From Pseudomonas sp. Leaf48 (lineage in GTDB: Bacteria > Pseudomonadota > Gammaproteobacteria > Pseudomonadales > Pseudomonadaceae): DNA of 64,000 nucleotides. The position numbers and the translations under genes were made by a program. Below the pieces are notes generated by a model. The model searched no databases, was not told the DNA's origin, and saw nothing but the letters and a program-made list of their open reading frames with translations. The stretch is taken from contig NZ_LMLH01000033.1 of NCBI RefSeq assembly GCF_001421885.1, forward strand, positions 124,001 through 188,000, written 5' to 3'. Positions 34,804-45,002 of this stretch are shown here, one piece after another (position 1 is the first letter of the stretch; each line of letters begins with the position of its first letter).

Positions 34804-36198
34804 TCATTCGTGCTCGTCGGCGTGGGTGGAAGTGCCGCTGTCGGCGAAACTCAAGCCATGCTTGCGCAGTTTGTCATGCAGGGTCTTGCGCGGAATGCCC
34901 AGGGCTTCGGCGACGCTGCGCACGGAGCTGTGAGAGCGCGCCAGTTCGGCCGCAATCAGGCTTTTTTCGAAGTTTTCCACTTGCTCACTCAACCCGCCGC
35001 TGATCATTTCGACCGTAGTGCCGACAGCATCGTCGGGCGCGTTGTTATCCAGGGCCAGTTCCAGCCCCAGGGCGAATCGTTCGGCGGCGTTTTGCAGTTC
35101 GCGCACGTTACCGGGCCAGGTGTGGCGCAGTAACAAGGCGCGCTGTCCCGGCTGCAGTTCATGGGGCGGCAGGCCGTGGCGGGTGCTGGCCTCATCGGCG
35201 AAATGCTGGAACATCATCAACGCATCTTCGCCACGCTCGCGTAACGGCGGAATTCGCAGGGGCGCGACATTCAGGCGGTAGTACAAGTCGGCACGGAAGC
35301 GCCCCTGATCGGCGGCCTGGCGCAGGTCTTCCTTGGTCGCCGCGATGATGCGCAGGTCCAGCGGGATCAGTTGGTTGCCACCCAGGCGTTCGACTACCCG
35401 CTCCTGGAGCAGACGCAGCAATTTGACCTGCACATCGAGGCTCATGCTTTCGATTTCATCCAGGAACAGCGTGCCGCCGTTGGCGAATTCGAACTTGCCG
35501 ATGCGGCGCTTCTGCGCACCGGTAAATGCGCCGGGTTCGTGGCCGAAAAGCTCACTTTCAACTACCGATTCGGCCAGTGCGCCAGCGTTGATCGCCACGA
35601 ACGGCCCGTTGCGGCGGTTGGATAAATCGTGCAGGGCCCGCGCAACCACTTCTTTACCGGCGCCGGTCTCTCCGAGAATCAGCACATCGGCCTTGGTCGC
35701 CGCCAACGCGCCGATCTGTTCGCGCAGGCGCAGCATCGGCGCCGATTGCCCGACCAGGCGCGTGCTCAACTCCTGGCGATCGCTCAATGCGAGCCGCAAG
35801 CTGCGGTTATCCAGCACCAGGCGGCGCAGCGCCAGGGCGCGGCGCACACTGTCGAGCAGGGCATCGCTGGCGAAGGGTTTTTCCAGAAAATCATAGGCTC
35901 CGGCGCGCATGGCTTGCACCGCCAACGGCACATCGCCGTGTCCGGTGATCAGCAACACCGGCAGGTCGGGGTCCTGGGCATGCAGCTCGGTCAGCAGTTC
36001 GAGGCCGTCCATACCGGGCATGCGGATGTCACTGACCACCACGCCCGGCCAGTCGCGCTCCAGTTGCGCGGCCAGGCCCTTGGCTTCGGCCAGCGGCAAG
36101 ACTTTCAGGCCGGCCAGATCCAGGGTCTGGCTCAGCGCCTGGCGCAGATGGGGATCGTCGTCGATCAACACGACCTGAATACGGTTGTCGATGGTCAT
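34804..36198 (-). CDS. dctD: DctD-type sigma54 response regulator
   Basis: This 464-residue NtrC-class activator has a receiver domain in residues 8-125, with the phospho-acceptor in VVVSDIRMPGMDG (D near 56). The AAA+ domain carries Walker A GETGAGKE (near 177), the sigma54-contacting GAFTGA loop and LFLDEIESM. The C-terminal Fis-type HTH is RSVAEALGIPRKTLHDKLRKHG (near 425-447). It overlaps the kinase gene stop by ATGA. DctBD activates C4-dicarboxylate transporter genes with sigma54. No dct transporter genes are adjacent, so targets must lie elsewhere. Confidence 0.9.
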   Translation of the reverse strand: MTIDNRIQVVLIDDDPHLRQALSQTLDLAGLKVLPLAEAKGLAAQLERDWPGVVVSDIRMPGMDGLELLTELHAQDPDLPVLLITGHGDVPLAVQAMRAGAYDFLEKPFASDALLDSVRRALALRRLVLDNRSLRLALSDRQELSTRLVGQSAPMLRLREQIGALAATKADVLILGETGAGKEVVARALHDLSNRRNGPFVAINAGALAESVVESELFGHEPGAFTGAQKRRIGKFEFANGGTLFLDEIESMSLDVQVKLLRLLQERVVERLGGNQLIPLDLRIIAATKEDLRQAADQGRFRADLYYRLNVAPLRIPPLRERGEDALMMFQHFADEASTRHGLPPHELQPGQRALLLRHTWPGNVRELQNAAERFALGLELALDNNAPDDAVGTTVEMISGGLSEQVENFEKSLIAAELARSHSSVRSVAEALGIPRKTLHDKLRKHGLSFADSGTSTHADEHE

Positions 36199-38009
36199 GC
36201 ACTTCGGTCCTCGGGCGGTTGCAGGCTCACGCCCGGTGCACCAGCGCGCAGCTTGAGAGTAATCAACGCACCGCCTTCCTTGTGGTTGGCGAACGACAGT
36301 TCACCACCGAAGGCGCGCATCAGGGTTTCGCAAATCGCCAGGCCCAGGCCAAGACCTTGTGTACGGGTCTTGGTGGTGTAGAAAGGCTCGCTGGCGCGGG
36401 CAAGGGCTTCCATGCAGAAACCCGGGCCATTGTCGCGAATGTACAGGTTGACGCCATCGGCGCTGGATTGGGCACTTAGCCAGAGTTTACGTGGCGGGCC
36501 TTTTTCCGTCAGGGCATCAAGGGCGTTGGCCAGCAGATTGCCGAGCACCTGGCGCAGGCGCGTTTCTCCCGCTTCGACCCACAGGGTGGCGGCGGGCAAA
36601 TCGCGGATGAGCTCAACCTCCATACTGCGCCGACGTTTGGCCAGCAGGGCCAGTGCATCGTCCAGCGCCGGCTGCAGGGCCACGCTTTCCGGGGCATGGC
36701 GATCGCGCCGGGCGAAGGCGCGCAGGTGGGCAATGATCGAAGCCATGCGCCCGGTCAATTCGCTGATCAGCTTGAGGTTGCCCCGGGCATCATCGGTGCG
36801 TTGGTGATCGAGCAGTACCTCGGCGTTTTCCGCGTAGCTGCGAATCGCCGCCAGCGGCTGATTGAGTTCATGGCTGATGCTCGCCGACATCGTCCCCAAT
36901 GCCGACAATTTACCCGCCTGCACCAGATCATCCTGGGCGCGTACCAGTTCCTGTTGAGCCTGTTCGCGCTCCAGCACCTCTTGTTTCAAGCGCCGGTTCA
37001 GGCCTTCGAGATCGCTGGTGCGCTCGGCGACCCGGGCCTCCAGTTCGCGACGGGCCTTGGCTTCGAAGGCGATGCGCTCAAGGTAATGGCGACGGCGCTG
37101 CATCATCAGGCCCAGGAGCAGCATCAACACCAGCAGAGTGGCGCCACCGACGGCGACCACTGTGCGTACCGGGCGGTCAATCAACGTACGCGGGGCGAGG
37201 ATACTGACGTTCCAGCCGGTCTCGGCGATTGGCTGGGTCTGGGTCAGCCAGGCATTGGGGTTGAGCTTGAGCGGCTTTGGATCGCGGGTTGGGTAAGGTT
37301 GAATCGCAGTAATGGCTTTGCTTTCTTCTTCGCTCAGCGCGCGGGTCGAACGGAAACGCCACTCAGGCCGCGACGTCAGGATGACCACGCCGTTGTGGTC
37401 GGTCAGCAGCAGTTGTTCCGGGGTTTTGCCCCAGAGGCTTTCGGTGTGGTCGAGGTCTACCTTGACCACCAGCACCCCAACGATTTTCTCGCCGTCACGC
37501 ACGCCTGCAGCAAAGAAATAGCCGCGCTTGGCAGAGGTGGTGCCCAAGCCGAAAAAGCGTCCGAGCCGCCCGGCCATGGCTTCGCTGAAGTACGGCCGGA
37601 ACGAAAAATTGCGCCCGACGAAACTGTCGTGCTTGTCCCAGTTGGAAGCGGCCAGGGTTTTGCCGCTGGAGTCCATCAGGTACATGACTTCGGCGCCGGT
37701 CTGGGTGCTGATGTTTTTCAGCAGGCGGTTGGCATTGCCCTGGGTGACGCCATCGTCCGGTGCGCCGATGACGGCCCGCAGGGCCGGCAGATCGCCGAGG
37801 ATCTGCGGTAATACCTCATAGCGATGCAGGGTACCCAGAAGGTTGGCGACGTAGAGATCGAGGGTCTGCCGATTCTGGCTGGCCAGTTCGCTGCGGTAGT
37901 AGCGCTCGGCGAGATGTTCCAGCGGCCACAGCAGAGGTGCCAGGCACAGTGCAAGAAGGGCCAGGCTGCGCCAGCGGGGTCTGGGAGGAAGGGTCGCAGT
38001 CATGAGCAT
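36195..38009 (-). CDS. dctB: DctB-type C4-dicarboxylate sensor kinase
   Basis: This 604-residue kinase has a membrane segment near residues 14-30, a periplasmic sensing (double Cache-like) region from about 35 to 285, and a second membrane segment at about 290-310. A coiled coil follows (EAKARRELEARVAERTSDLE). The H-box is SISHELNQPLAAIRSYAENA (near 380), with an ATP-binding domain containing NLLANALDAL, DNGPGF and GLGLGLAICETLM. ATG at 38009 or 38003 are both possible. It is co-transcribed with dctD. By homology it senses succinate, malate or fumarate. MifS-like alpha-ketoglutarate sensing is a possible alternative. Confidence 0.88.
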   Translation of the reverse strand: MLMTATLPPRPRWRSLALLALCLAPLLWPLEHLAERYYRSELASQNRQTLDLYVANLLGTLHRYEVLPQILGDLPALRAVIGAPDDGVTQGNANRLLKNISTQTGAEVMYLMDSSGKTLAASNWDKHDSFVGRNFSFRPYFSEAMAGRLGRFFGLGTTSAKRGYFFAAGVRDGEKIVGVLVVKVDLDHTESLWGKTPEQLLLTDHNGVVILTSRPEWRFRSTRALSEEESKAITAIQPYPTRDPKPLKLNPNAWLTQTQPIAETGWNVSILAPRTLIDRPVRTVVAVGGATLLVLMLLLGLMMQRRRHYLERIAFEAKARRELEARVAERTSDLEGLNRRLKQEVLEREQAQQELVRAQDDLVQAGKLSALGTMSASISHELNQPLAAIRSYAENAEVLLDHQRTDDARGNLKLISELTGRMASIIAHLRAFARRDRHAPESVALQPALDDALALLAKRRRSMEVELIRDLPAATLWVEAGETRLRQVLGNLLANALDALTEKGPPRKLWLSAQSSADGVNLYIRDNGPGFCMEALARASEPFYTTKTRTQGLGLGLAICETLMRAFGGELSFANHKEGGALITLKLRAGAPGVSLQPPEDRSA

Positions 38010-38094
38010 CGGGCGCCTGTGGGTACAGGCGCATTATGCCTAGGCTTGCGCGTACCGTCTGCGCGGTAAGTGGCGCTATGTATTTTGTCTTGAA

Positions 38095-38640
38095 TCAGGA
38101 GAAGACGTCGGCATCCTTGAAGAACGTTGCGAACTGATCCTTGGCGGATAGTTGTGGCGGCTGAGCAAGCTGCCAGTCGATGGCCAGGTCCGGGTCATCC
38201 CAGCGGATGCTGCGCTCGGCGGACGGGGTGTAGTAATCAGTGGTCTTGTAAAGAAATTCGGCGTAGTCGCTGAGCACCACAAAGCCGTGGGCAAAGCCTT
38301 CGGGTACCCAGAGTTGACGATGGTTGTCGGCAGACAGATGTACGGCTTCCCATTTTCCAAAGTTCGGTGAGCTGCGGCGAATATCCACGGCAACGTCGAG
38401 TACTTCGCCATAGGTGACGCGAACCAGTTTTCCCTGAGTGTTTTCGAGCTGGTAGTGCAGGCCGCGTAACACGCCTTTTTGTGAGCGGGAATGATTATCT
38501 TGAACGAATTGAACATTCAGGCCGGTGGCTTGTTCGAAAGCTTTCGCGTTGAAACTTTCGTAGAAGAAACCACGTTCGTCACCAAAGACCTTGGGTTCGA
38601 GGATCAGAACACCGGGCAGGTCGGTGGTCACTACATTCAT
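38095..38640 (-). CDS. rmlC: dTDP-4-dehydrorhamnose 3,5-epimerase
   Basis: This 181-residue cupin-fold epimerase has the RmlC signatures FGDERGFFYESFN (near residue 20), NHSRSQKGVLRGLHYQ (near 49; the catalytic His is in RGLHYQ), VDIRRSSPNFGKW (near 90) and VPEGFAHGFVVLSD. It makes dTDP-4-keto-L-rhamnose on the way to dTDP-rhamnose. The usual partners rmlB, rmlD and rmlA are not beside it, although in PAO1 rmlBDAC precedes dctBD. ATG at 38640 follows GAGAGA; the longer frame to 38901 is not supported. Confidence 0.9.
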   Translation of the reverse strand: MNVVTTDLPGVLILEPKVFGDERGFFYESFNAKAFEQATGLNVQFVQDNHSRSQKGVLRGLHYQLENTQGKLVRVTYGEVLDVAVDIRRSSPNFGKWEAVHLSADNHRQLWVPEGFAHGFVVLSDYAEFLYKTTDYYTPSAERSIRWDDPDLAIDWQLAQPPQLSAKDQFATFFKDADVFS

Positions 38641-38814
38641 GGTCTCTCTCCAGCAATAGTTGATGACGCACATTCTTGCGCAAAGTGCGGGCCGGGGCGA
38701 GAGACATGTGCAGTCAATTGCCGGCACAAGCGACCAGTACCGGCTCCCGGGGGCTTGCGTATCGTCCAAAGCAATGGCGATATAGGCGTCTAATGAAATT
38801 TCAGGGGTCGTTGT

Positions 38815-41727
38815 ATGTCGCTTGCCACGTTGATTCATCGCGCCAGTTTGCCCAGCCCGCAGGTGTCTGCGGAGCAAGCGCTTGAGCTGTTGGAAGAACA
38901 TTACGGGCTCAGCGGAAAATTACAGGCCCTTGGCAGTCAGCAGGACCTGAACTACCGCGTCGATACTGACCAGGGACGTTTTGTCCTGAAAATCTGCCGC
39001 GGCGACTATGCGACGCTGGAGTTGCAAGCCCAGCACGCGGGGCTCAGGCATTTGGGCGAGCACCCGGATGTACACGTGCCACGAGTGATTCCGGCAAAAA
39101 ACGGAGCAGACCTGCTTTCCCTGGATGTCGGCGGTGATGCGGTGCATGTGCGCCTGCTCGATTACATCGAAGGCCAGCCCCTGACGAGCCTCGAGTATTT
39201 CAATCCTGCCGTGGTGGCCGGTTTCGGTCGGTTGTGCGGCGAGATGGATCTGGCACTGGCTGATTTCGATCATCCGGGGCTGGTGCGAACCCTGCAGTGG
39301 GACGCTCGCCACGCCCATGCGCTGATCGCGCATTTGTTGCCCGTGATCAAGGATGAAACCCTGCGTCGACTGATTGTCGAAGCATCCGAACAGGCCGAGC
39401 GCCATTTGCAGCCGCTGGAAGACAAGCTGCCGGTGCAGGCCATCCACATGGATATCACCGATGACAACGTGGTGTGGCAACGTGATGCGCAGCGCCACTG
39501 GCAATTGCAGGGGGTCATCGATTTCGGCGATCTGGTGCGTACCTGGCGTATCACCGATCTGTCGGTGACCTGCGCTGCGCTGCTGCATCACGGCGAAGGC
39601 AATCCGTTGTGCATTCTGCCGGCGATCCAGGCCTATCACGCGGTCAACCCGTTGCAACGTGAAGAACTGCTGGCGCTCTGGCCGTTGATCGTGGCCCGGG
39701 CGGCGGTGTTGGTGCTCAGCGGTGAACAGCAGGTCAGCATCGATCCGGGCAATGCCTACAGTCGCGACAATCTGGTCCACGAGTGGGAGATCTTCCGCGT
39801 CGCCACCTCGGTGCCGTTGGCTTTGATGGAGGCTGTGATTCTGACGTCGGTCGGCGAGAACCTGCCAGTCATCAACAGTGAAGGTTTCGCGCCGCTGCTA
39901 CCCAATCTGGTGGGGCGCGAGTTTGCCTTGATTGACCTGGGCGTGCTCAGCCCGCATTTCGAAGCCGGTAACTGGGAGCAGCAAGGCATCGATCAACGCC
40001 TGTTGAGCGAAGCGGCAGCGGCGCATGGTCTGGCAGCCAGTCGCTACGGGCAATATCGCTTGTCCAGGACCCGGCCGGACAGTGCCATTGAACCCGACAC
40101 TTGCCCGTTGCACGTTGAGTTGCACGTACCCCAGGGCACACCGGTCGAAGCGCCGTTTGCCGGGGTGGTGCATTTGTCGGCAACGGGGTTGTTGCAACTC
40201 GACGGCCCGCAACTGAGTCTACGCCTGTGGGGTGTCACACCGTCGCTGCACAGCGGCGCGGCGCTGGTTAAAGGCCAGGTGCTGGGTTCTGTCAGCGGGC
40301 CGCTGTTGGTGCAGTTGTGCCGGGGGGCTTCTATCGATGCGCCGTTGTTCTGTGCGCCGTCGCGTGCGGCAGCCTGGCAAGCACTGTGTCCATCGCCGGC
40401 AGCGCTGCTGGGGCTGGCCTGTGACGCGGAGCCCGAACTCGATGGGCCGACTTTGCTGGCCCGCCGCGACGCCAGTTTCGCCCGCACGCAAAAACACTAT
40501 TACGTCGACCCGCCGCGCATCGAGCGTGGCTGGCGCAATCATTTGATCGACATGCAGGGCCGCTCCTATCTCGACATGCTCAACAACGTCGCGGTATTGG
40601 GCCATGGCCATCCGCGCATGGCGGCGGTCGCCAGCCGGCAGTGGTCACTGCTCAACACCAACTCGCGTTTCAACTACGCGGCGGTGGCCGAGTTCTCCGA
40701 GCGCCTGCTGAAATTGTCACCGGATGGCATGGATCGGGTGTTCCTGGTCAATAGTGGCAGCGAGGCCAACGACCTGGCGATTCGCCTGGCATGGGCCTAC
40801 AGCGGCGGCCGCGACATGCTCAGCGTGCTGGAGGCCTACCACGGCTGGACGGTAGGCGCCGACGCGGTCTCGACCTCTATTGCAGACAACCCCAAGGCCT
40901 TGAGCAGCCGCCCGGACTGGGTGCATCCGGTGACTGCACCGAACACCTATCGAGGCGAGTTCCGTGGCCCGGACAGTACGCCGGACTACGTGCGCAGCGT
41001 CGAACACAACCTGGCGAAAATCGCCGGGCAGAATCGTCAACTGGCTGGCTTCATTTGCGAGCCGGTATACGGTAATGCCGGTGGTATCTCGCTGCCACCG
41101 GGTTATCTGCAGCAAGTCTATGGGCTGGTGCGTGACCGTGGCGGTGTGTGCATCGCCGACGAAATACAGGTCGGTTATGGACGCATGGGCGACTTCTTCT
41201 GGGGCTTTGAAGAGCAGGGCGTGGTGCCGGACATCATCACCATGGCCAAGGGCATGGGTAACGGCCAGCCGTTGGGCGCGGTGATTACCCGCCGGGAAAT
41301 TGCCGAAGCGCTCGAGGCCGAGGGCTACTTCTTCTCGTCCGCCGGCGGCAGTCCGGTCAGTTGCCAGATCGGCATGGCGGTGCTGGATGTGATGGAAGAG
41401 GAAAAGCTCTGGGAAAACGCCCAGGTCGTCGGCGGGCATTTCAAGCAGCGGTTGGAAGCGCTGATCGATATTCATCCGTTAGTGGGTGCGGTGCACGGCT
41501 CCGGTTTCTATCTGGGCGTCGAATTGATCCGCAACCGAGAAACCCTGGAGCCGGCGACCGAAGAAACCACGGCGCTGTGCGAGCGCTTGCGTGAACTGGG
41601 GATCTTCATGCAACCGACTGGCGACTTCTTGAATGTCCTGAAGATCAAGCCGCCGATGGTCACCTCGCGCCAGAGCGTGGATTTCTTTGTCGACATGCTG
41701 TCGAAGGTGCTGGCTGAGGGACTCTGA
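38815..41727 (+). CDS. Fusion of aminoglycoside-type kinase, M23-like domain and class III PLP enzyme
   Basis: This is a 970-residue three-part protein. Residues about 20-300 are a choline/hydroxylysine-type kinase fold, with the catalytic loop HMDITDDNVVW (H211, D213, N218) and VIDFGD (D236). Residues about 370-540 resemble a peptidase M23/hybrid-motif domain (HVELHVPQGTPVEAPFAGVV). Residues about 555-970 are a fold-type I class III PLP enzyme with VNSGSEANDLA, ADEIQVGYG (D782) and the lysine in TMAKGMGNG (K812). The PLP part resembles phospho-lyases for phosphoethanolamine or phosphohydroxylysine as well as aminotransferases. A kinase joined to such a lyase predicts phosphorylation and then elimination of an amino alcohol. 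It precedes aguB and aguA on the same strand after 230 bp. The substrate is unknown. Confidence 0.8.
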   Translation: MSLATLIHRASLPSPQVSAEQALELLEEHYGLSGKLQALGSQQDLNYRVDTDQGRFVLKICRGDYATLELQAQHAGLRHLGEHPDVHVPRVIPAKNGADLLSLDVGGDAVHVRLLDYIEGQPLTSLEYFNPAVVAGFGRLCGEMDLALADFDHPGLVRTLQWDARHAHALIAHLLPVIKDETLRRLIVEASEQAERHLQPLEDKLPVQAIHMDITDDNVVWQRDAQRHWQLQGVIDFGDLVRTWRITDLSVTCAALLHHGEGNPLCILPAIQAYHAVNPLQREELLALWPLIVARAAVLVLSGEQQVSIDPGNAYSRDNLVHEWEIFRVATSVPLALMEAVILTSVGENLPVINSEGFAPLLPNLVGREFALIDLGVLSPHFEAGNWEQQGIDQRLLSEAAAAHGLAASRYGQYRLSRTRPDSAIEPDTCPLHVELHVPQGTPVEAPFAGVVHLSATGLLQLDGPQLSLRLWGVTPSLHSGAALVKGQVLGSVSGPLLVQLCRGASIDAPLFCAPSRAAAWQALCPSPAALLGLACDAEPELDGPTLLARRDASFARTQKHYYVDPPRIERGWRNHLIDMQGRSYLDMLNNVAVLGHGHPRMAAVASRQWSLLNTNSRFNYAAVAEFSERLLKLSPDGMDRVFLVNSGSEANDLAIRLAWAYSGGRDMLSVLEAYHGWTVGADAVSTSIADNPKALSSRPDWVHPVTAPNTYRGEFRGPDSTPDYVRSVEHNLAKIAGQNRQLAGFICEPVYGNAGGISLPPGYLQQVYGLVRDRGGVCIADEIQVGYGRMGDFFWGFEEQGVVPDIITMAKGMGNGQPLGAVITRREIAEALEAEGYFFSSAGGSPVSCQIGMAVLDVMEEEKLWENAQVVGGHFKQRLEALIDIHPLVGAVHGSGFYLGVELIRNRETLEPATEETTALCERLRELGIFMQPTGDFLNVLKIKPPMVTSRQSVDFFVDMLSKVLAEGL

Positions 41728-41732
41728 TCGAT

Positions 41733-41767
41733 CCGTGCAGGAGCAGCTTGCGACAGCTCCTACACGG
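41733..41767. repeat. Extragenic hairpin after the PLP fusion gene
   Basis: CCGTG...CACGG enclose inner GGAGC/GCTCC segments, giving a hairpin of about 35 bases, five bases after the stop. It resembles other CAGGAGC-type extragenic hairpins in this window. There is no T-tract. Confidence 0.5.
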
Positions 41768-41957
41768 ATTAAATGCCGATTGTTATCGATAATAAATACT
41801 TCGTTTAAGACGTAACGCATTTTATGAGCTTCTAAAGTCGATATTAATCGGTTATAAAGTCGCCGTTGCCCACGGCGTGAATGACCCTGCCCGGGGCTCC
41901 CATTTCTGTATGGATCGATGCCAAGCTCGATTCCAGCGCTTGCCCCGGAGATGTTTC

Positions 41958-42836
<879 letters not shown>

Positions 42837-42841
42837 TTGCC

Positions 42842-43948
42842 ATGACCACTTTGAACAGCACCCCTCGCGCCGACGGCTTCTACATGCCAGCCGAGTGGGC
42901 ACCCCAAACCCAGACCTGGATGATCTGGCCCGAGCGCCCGGACAACTGGCGCCTGGGCGGCAAACCGGCACAAGCCGCTCATGTCGCTGTGGCCAAAGCC
43001 ATTGCGCGTTTTGAACCGGTGACCGTGGCAGTCTCCGCCGGCCAGTACGAGAACGCTCGTTCCCGCCTGGACGTGCCGAATATCCGCGTGGTGGAAATGT
43101 CCAGCGATGACGCCTGGGTCCGGGATACCGGCCCGACGTTCGTCATCAACAACAGCGGTGAAGTCCGTGGTGTGAACTGGGATTTCAACTCCTGGGGCGG
43201 TTTCGAAGGCGGTCTGTATTCACCGTGGAACCGTGATTCCCAGGTCGGCGGCAAGATCCTCGAAATCGAGCGCAGCCCGCGCTACCGCACCGAAGGCTTC
43301 GTGCTTGAAGGCGGCTCGATTCATGTCGACGGCGAAGGCACCCTGATCACCACCGAAGAGTGTCTGCTCAACCACAATCGCAACCCGCACATGAACCGTG
43401 GGGAAATCGAAGCGGTGCTGAGCGCGAATCTGGCTGTGGATAAAGTCATCTGGCTGCCGGACGGGTTGTTCAACGACGAAACCGACGGTCATGTGGATAA
43501 CTTCTGCTGCTACGTGCGTCCGGGTGAAGTGCTGTTGGCCTGGACCGATGATCCGCAAGACCCGAACTACCCGCGCTGCCAAGCGGCAATGAACGTGCTG
43601 CAAAACAGCACCGACGCCAAAGGCCGCCCATTTACGGTGCACAAGATGCCGATTCCGGGTCCGCTGTTTGCAACCGAGGAAGAATGCGCCGGTGTCGATC
43701 CGGTGGACGGTACTCAGGAGCGTAATCCGACTGTTCGTCTGGCCGGCTCCTACGTGAACTTCCTGATCGTCAACGGCGGCATCATTGCCCCGAGTTTCGA
43801 TGACCCGCAGGATGCTCCCGCAAAAGAAATTTTGCAGAACCTGTTCCCGCAGCACGAAGTGGTCATGGTGCCGGGTCGCGAACTGTTACTGGGGGGCGGC
43901 AATATTCACTGCCTTACCCAGCAGCAGCCTGCGCCGCACAAAGAGTGA
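42842..43948 (+). CDS. aguA: Agmatine deiminase
   Basis: This 368-residue guanidino-group modifying enzyme converts agmatine to N-carbamoylputrescine and ammonia, the step before AguB. The substrate-binding region SSDDAWVRDTGPTFVIN lies near residue 84, and VLEGGSIHVDGEGTLITTEE near 156. The nucleophile is Cys357 in GGGNIHCLTQQQ at the C-terminus, the same position as in P. aeruginosa AguA. It follows aguB directly and ends at an intrinsic terminator about 75 bp on. The products feed putrescine and polyamine pools. Confidence 0.96.
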   Translation: MTTLNSTPRADGFYMPAEWAPQTQTWMIWPERPDNWRLGGKPAQAAHVAVAKAIARFEPVTVAVSAGQYENARSRLDVPNIRVVEMSSDDAWVRDTGPTFVINNSGEVRGVNWDFNSWGGFEGGLYSPWNRDSQVGGKILEIERSPRYRTEGFVLEGGSIHVDGEGTLITTEECLLNHNRNPHMNRGEIEAVLSANLAVDKVIWLPDGLFNDETDGHVDNFCCYVRPGEVLLAWTDDPQDPNYPRCQAAMNVLQNSTDAKGRPFTVHKMPIPGPLFATEEECAGVDPVDGTQERNPTVRLAGSYVNFLIVNGGIIAPSFDDPQDAPAKEILQNLFPQHEVVMVPGRELLLGGGNIHCLTQQQPAPHKE

Positions 43949-44017
43949 GTGCGGTTGTAACATATTGAGTTGATTGCAAAATCAGTTTGTCAGGCTTTGA
44001 CTTCATCGCTGATACCG

Positions 44018-44054
44018 AAAGCCCGCAGACCTCAAGGATCGCGGGCTTTTTTTT
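44018..44054 (+). terminator. Intrinsic terminator after aguBA
   Basis: AAAGCCCGC and GCGGGCTTT form a 9-bp stem with a 14-base loop and are followed by a T-rich run. It lies 70 bp past the aguA stop. Confidence 0.85.
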
Positions 44055-44193
44055 ATCCGGCTGGCGACATTTCAGCGACCTTGGCACAGCTCTTGTATCT
44101 GCGCATGTGCAAGACGGGGAGGGGAAGGACTTCGATGTTCTGTCATAAACCTTGGATAAGTTAGCCGCTCAAAAACCGGGAGAGAGCGCTGGA

Positions 44194-44406
44194 ATGAACG
44201 CCGAAGTGAATGTAGCAAGCGAGCGGGCAATGCATCCCCTGGCGGTAAACAGCGAATCGCTCCAGAGTCTGGCGCACTGGTTCAAGTCCAACGAAACGTG
44301 TCAGATCGGTGAGACTGATCCGCGCCGGACAATGATCGAGCGCTACCCTGCTGGATTGTTCAGCGAGGCGGAACTGGAAGCGTTGTGGGATGTAATGGAA
44401 GGATAG
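44194..44406 (+). CDS. Small conserved hypothetical protein
   Basis: The product has 70 residues (MNAEVNVASERAMHPLAVNS...), with the middle HWFKSNETCQIGETDPRRTM and the end LFSEAELEALWDVMEG. A GGGAGAG ribosome-binding site precedes the ATG at 44194; an upstream in-frame ATG at 44152 has no such site. It is flanked by terminators on both sides, so it is a single-gene unit. It contains one Cys, and no membrane segment or known domain is seen. I do not recognise it, but the coding signals are good. Confidence 0.6.
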   Translation: MNAEVNVASERAMHPLAVNSESLQSLAHWFKSNETCQIGETDPRRTMIERYPAGLFSEAELEALWDVMEG

Positions 44407-44431
44407 GAACAACGACAACGGATTGATCAGG

Positions 44432-44466
44432 AAAAAGCGCTGCCGCGATGGTGGCGCTTTTTTTTT
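44432..44466 (+). terminator. Intrinsic terminator of the small gene
   Basis: AAAAAGCGC and GCGCTTTTT flank a GC-rich inner stem and a T10 run. It lies about 25 bp after the small gene. Confidence 0.85.
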
Positions 44467-44471
44467 GAGAA

Positions 44472-44516
44472 AAAATCAAAAATCGCAGCCTGCGATCTTT
44501 TGATCTTTAACGCACT
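44472..44516. repeat. Extragenic GATC/AAAAGATC repeat
   Basis: The stretch AAAATCGCAGCCTGCGATCTTTTGATC contains an ATCGCAG/CTGCGAT palindrome. It resembles a short extragenic repeat that recurs in Pseudomonas genomes. No gene lies between 44467 and 44720. Confidence 0.4.
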
Positions 44517-44720
44517 ACCACCTGACGCCAACCCCCGCAGTTTGGAGACTGAAGCAGGTGTAAACCTATGCCAGGACCACAACGCGAGTCTTATATAACT
44601 CATTACATCGCGTAACTAATGATGTTCCGGCCCCCACCTTTATCCCCCTCTGCTAACTCCATACATTGAGTTCCAACACCTCCCCATCATCCCGACGGGA
44701 AGGTCACTGGAGATGTCCTC

Positions 44721-44942
44721 ATGCCTTTCGTAAGCGTACGCATTACCCGCGATGGCGTTACCACTGAGCAGAAGGCTCAGGTGATCGCCGAAATCACCGA
44801 AACCCTGGAGCGCGTGCTCAACAAACGCCCTGAACTGACCCACATCGTGATTGAGGAAGTCGACACCGATAACTGGGGTTACGCCGGGATCACCACCACC
44901 CAGTACCGCAAGCAGTTGGCTGAGAATGAGGGGCCGTCATGA
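44721..44942 (+). CDS. 4-oxalocrotonate tautomerase family protein
   Basis: This 73-residue beta-alpha-beta protein keeps the catalytic Pro1 after Met (MPFVSVRITRDG). The family helix and strand (TEQKAQVIAEITETLERVL; LTHIVIEEVDTDNWGYAG) follow. Such enzymes catalyse keto-enol tautomerisation or related proton transfers. The gene ends 60 bp before an SDR on the same strand, suggesting a two-gene unit. No aromatic catabolic genes are nearby, so the substrate is unknown. ATG at 44721 follows TCACTGGAGATG. Confidence 0.85.
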   Translation: MPFVSVRITRDGVTTEQKAQVIAEITETLERVLNKRPELTHIVIEEVDTDNWGYAGITTTQYRKQLAENEGPS

Positions 44943-45002
44943 CAGCCGTGTGTCGGTGAATTGGTCGCTTTTTAATAATTATTGTCGTCAGAGGTATTCA
45001 TC

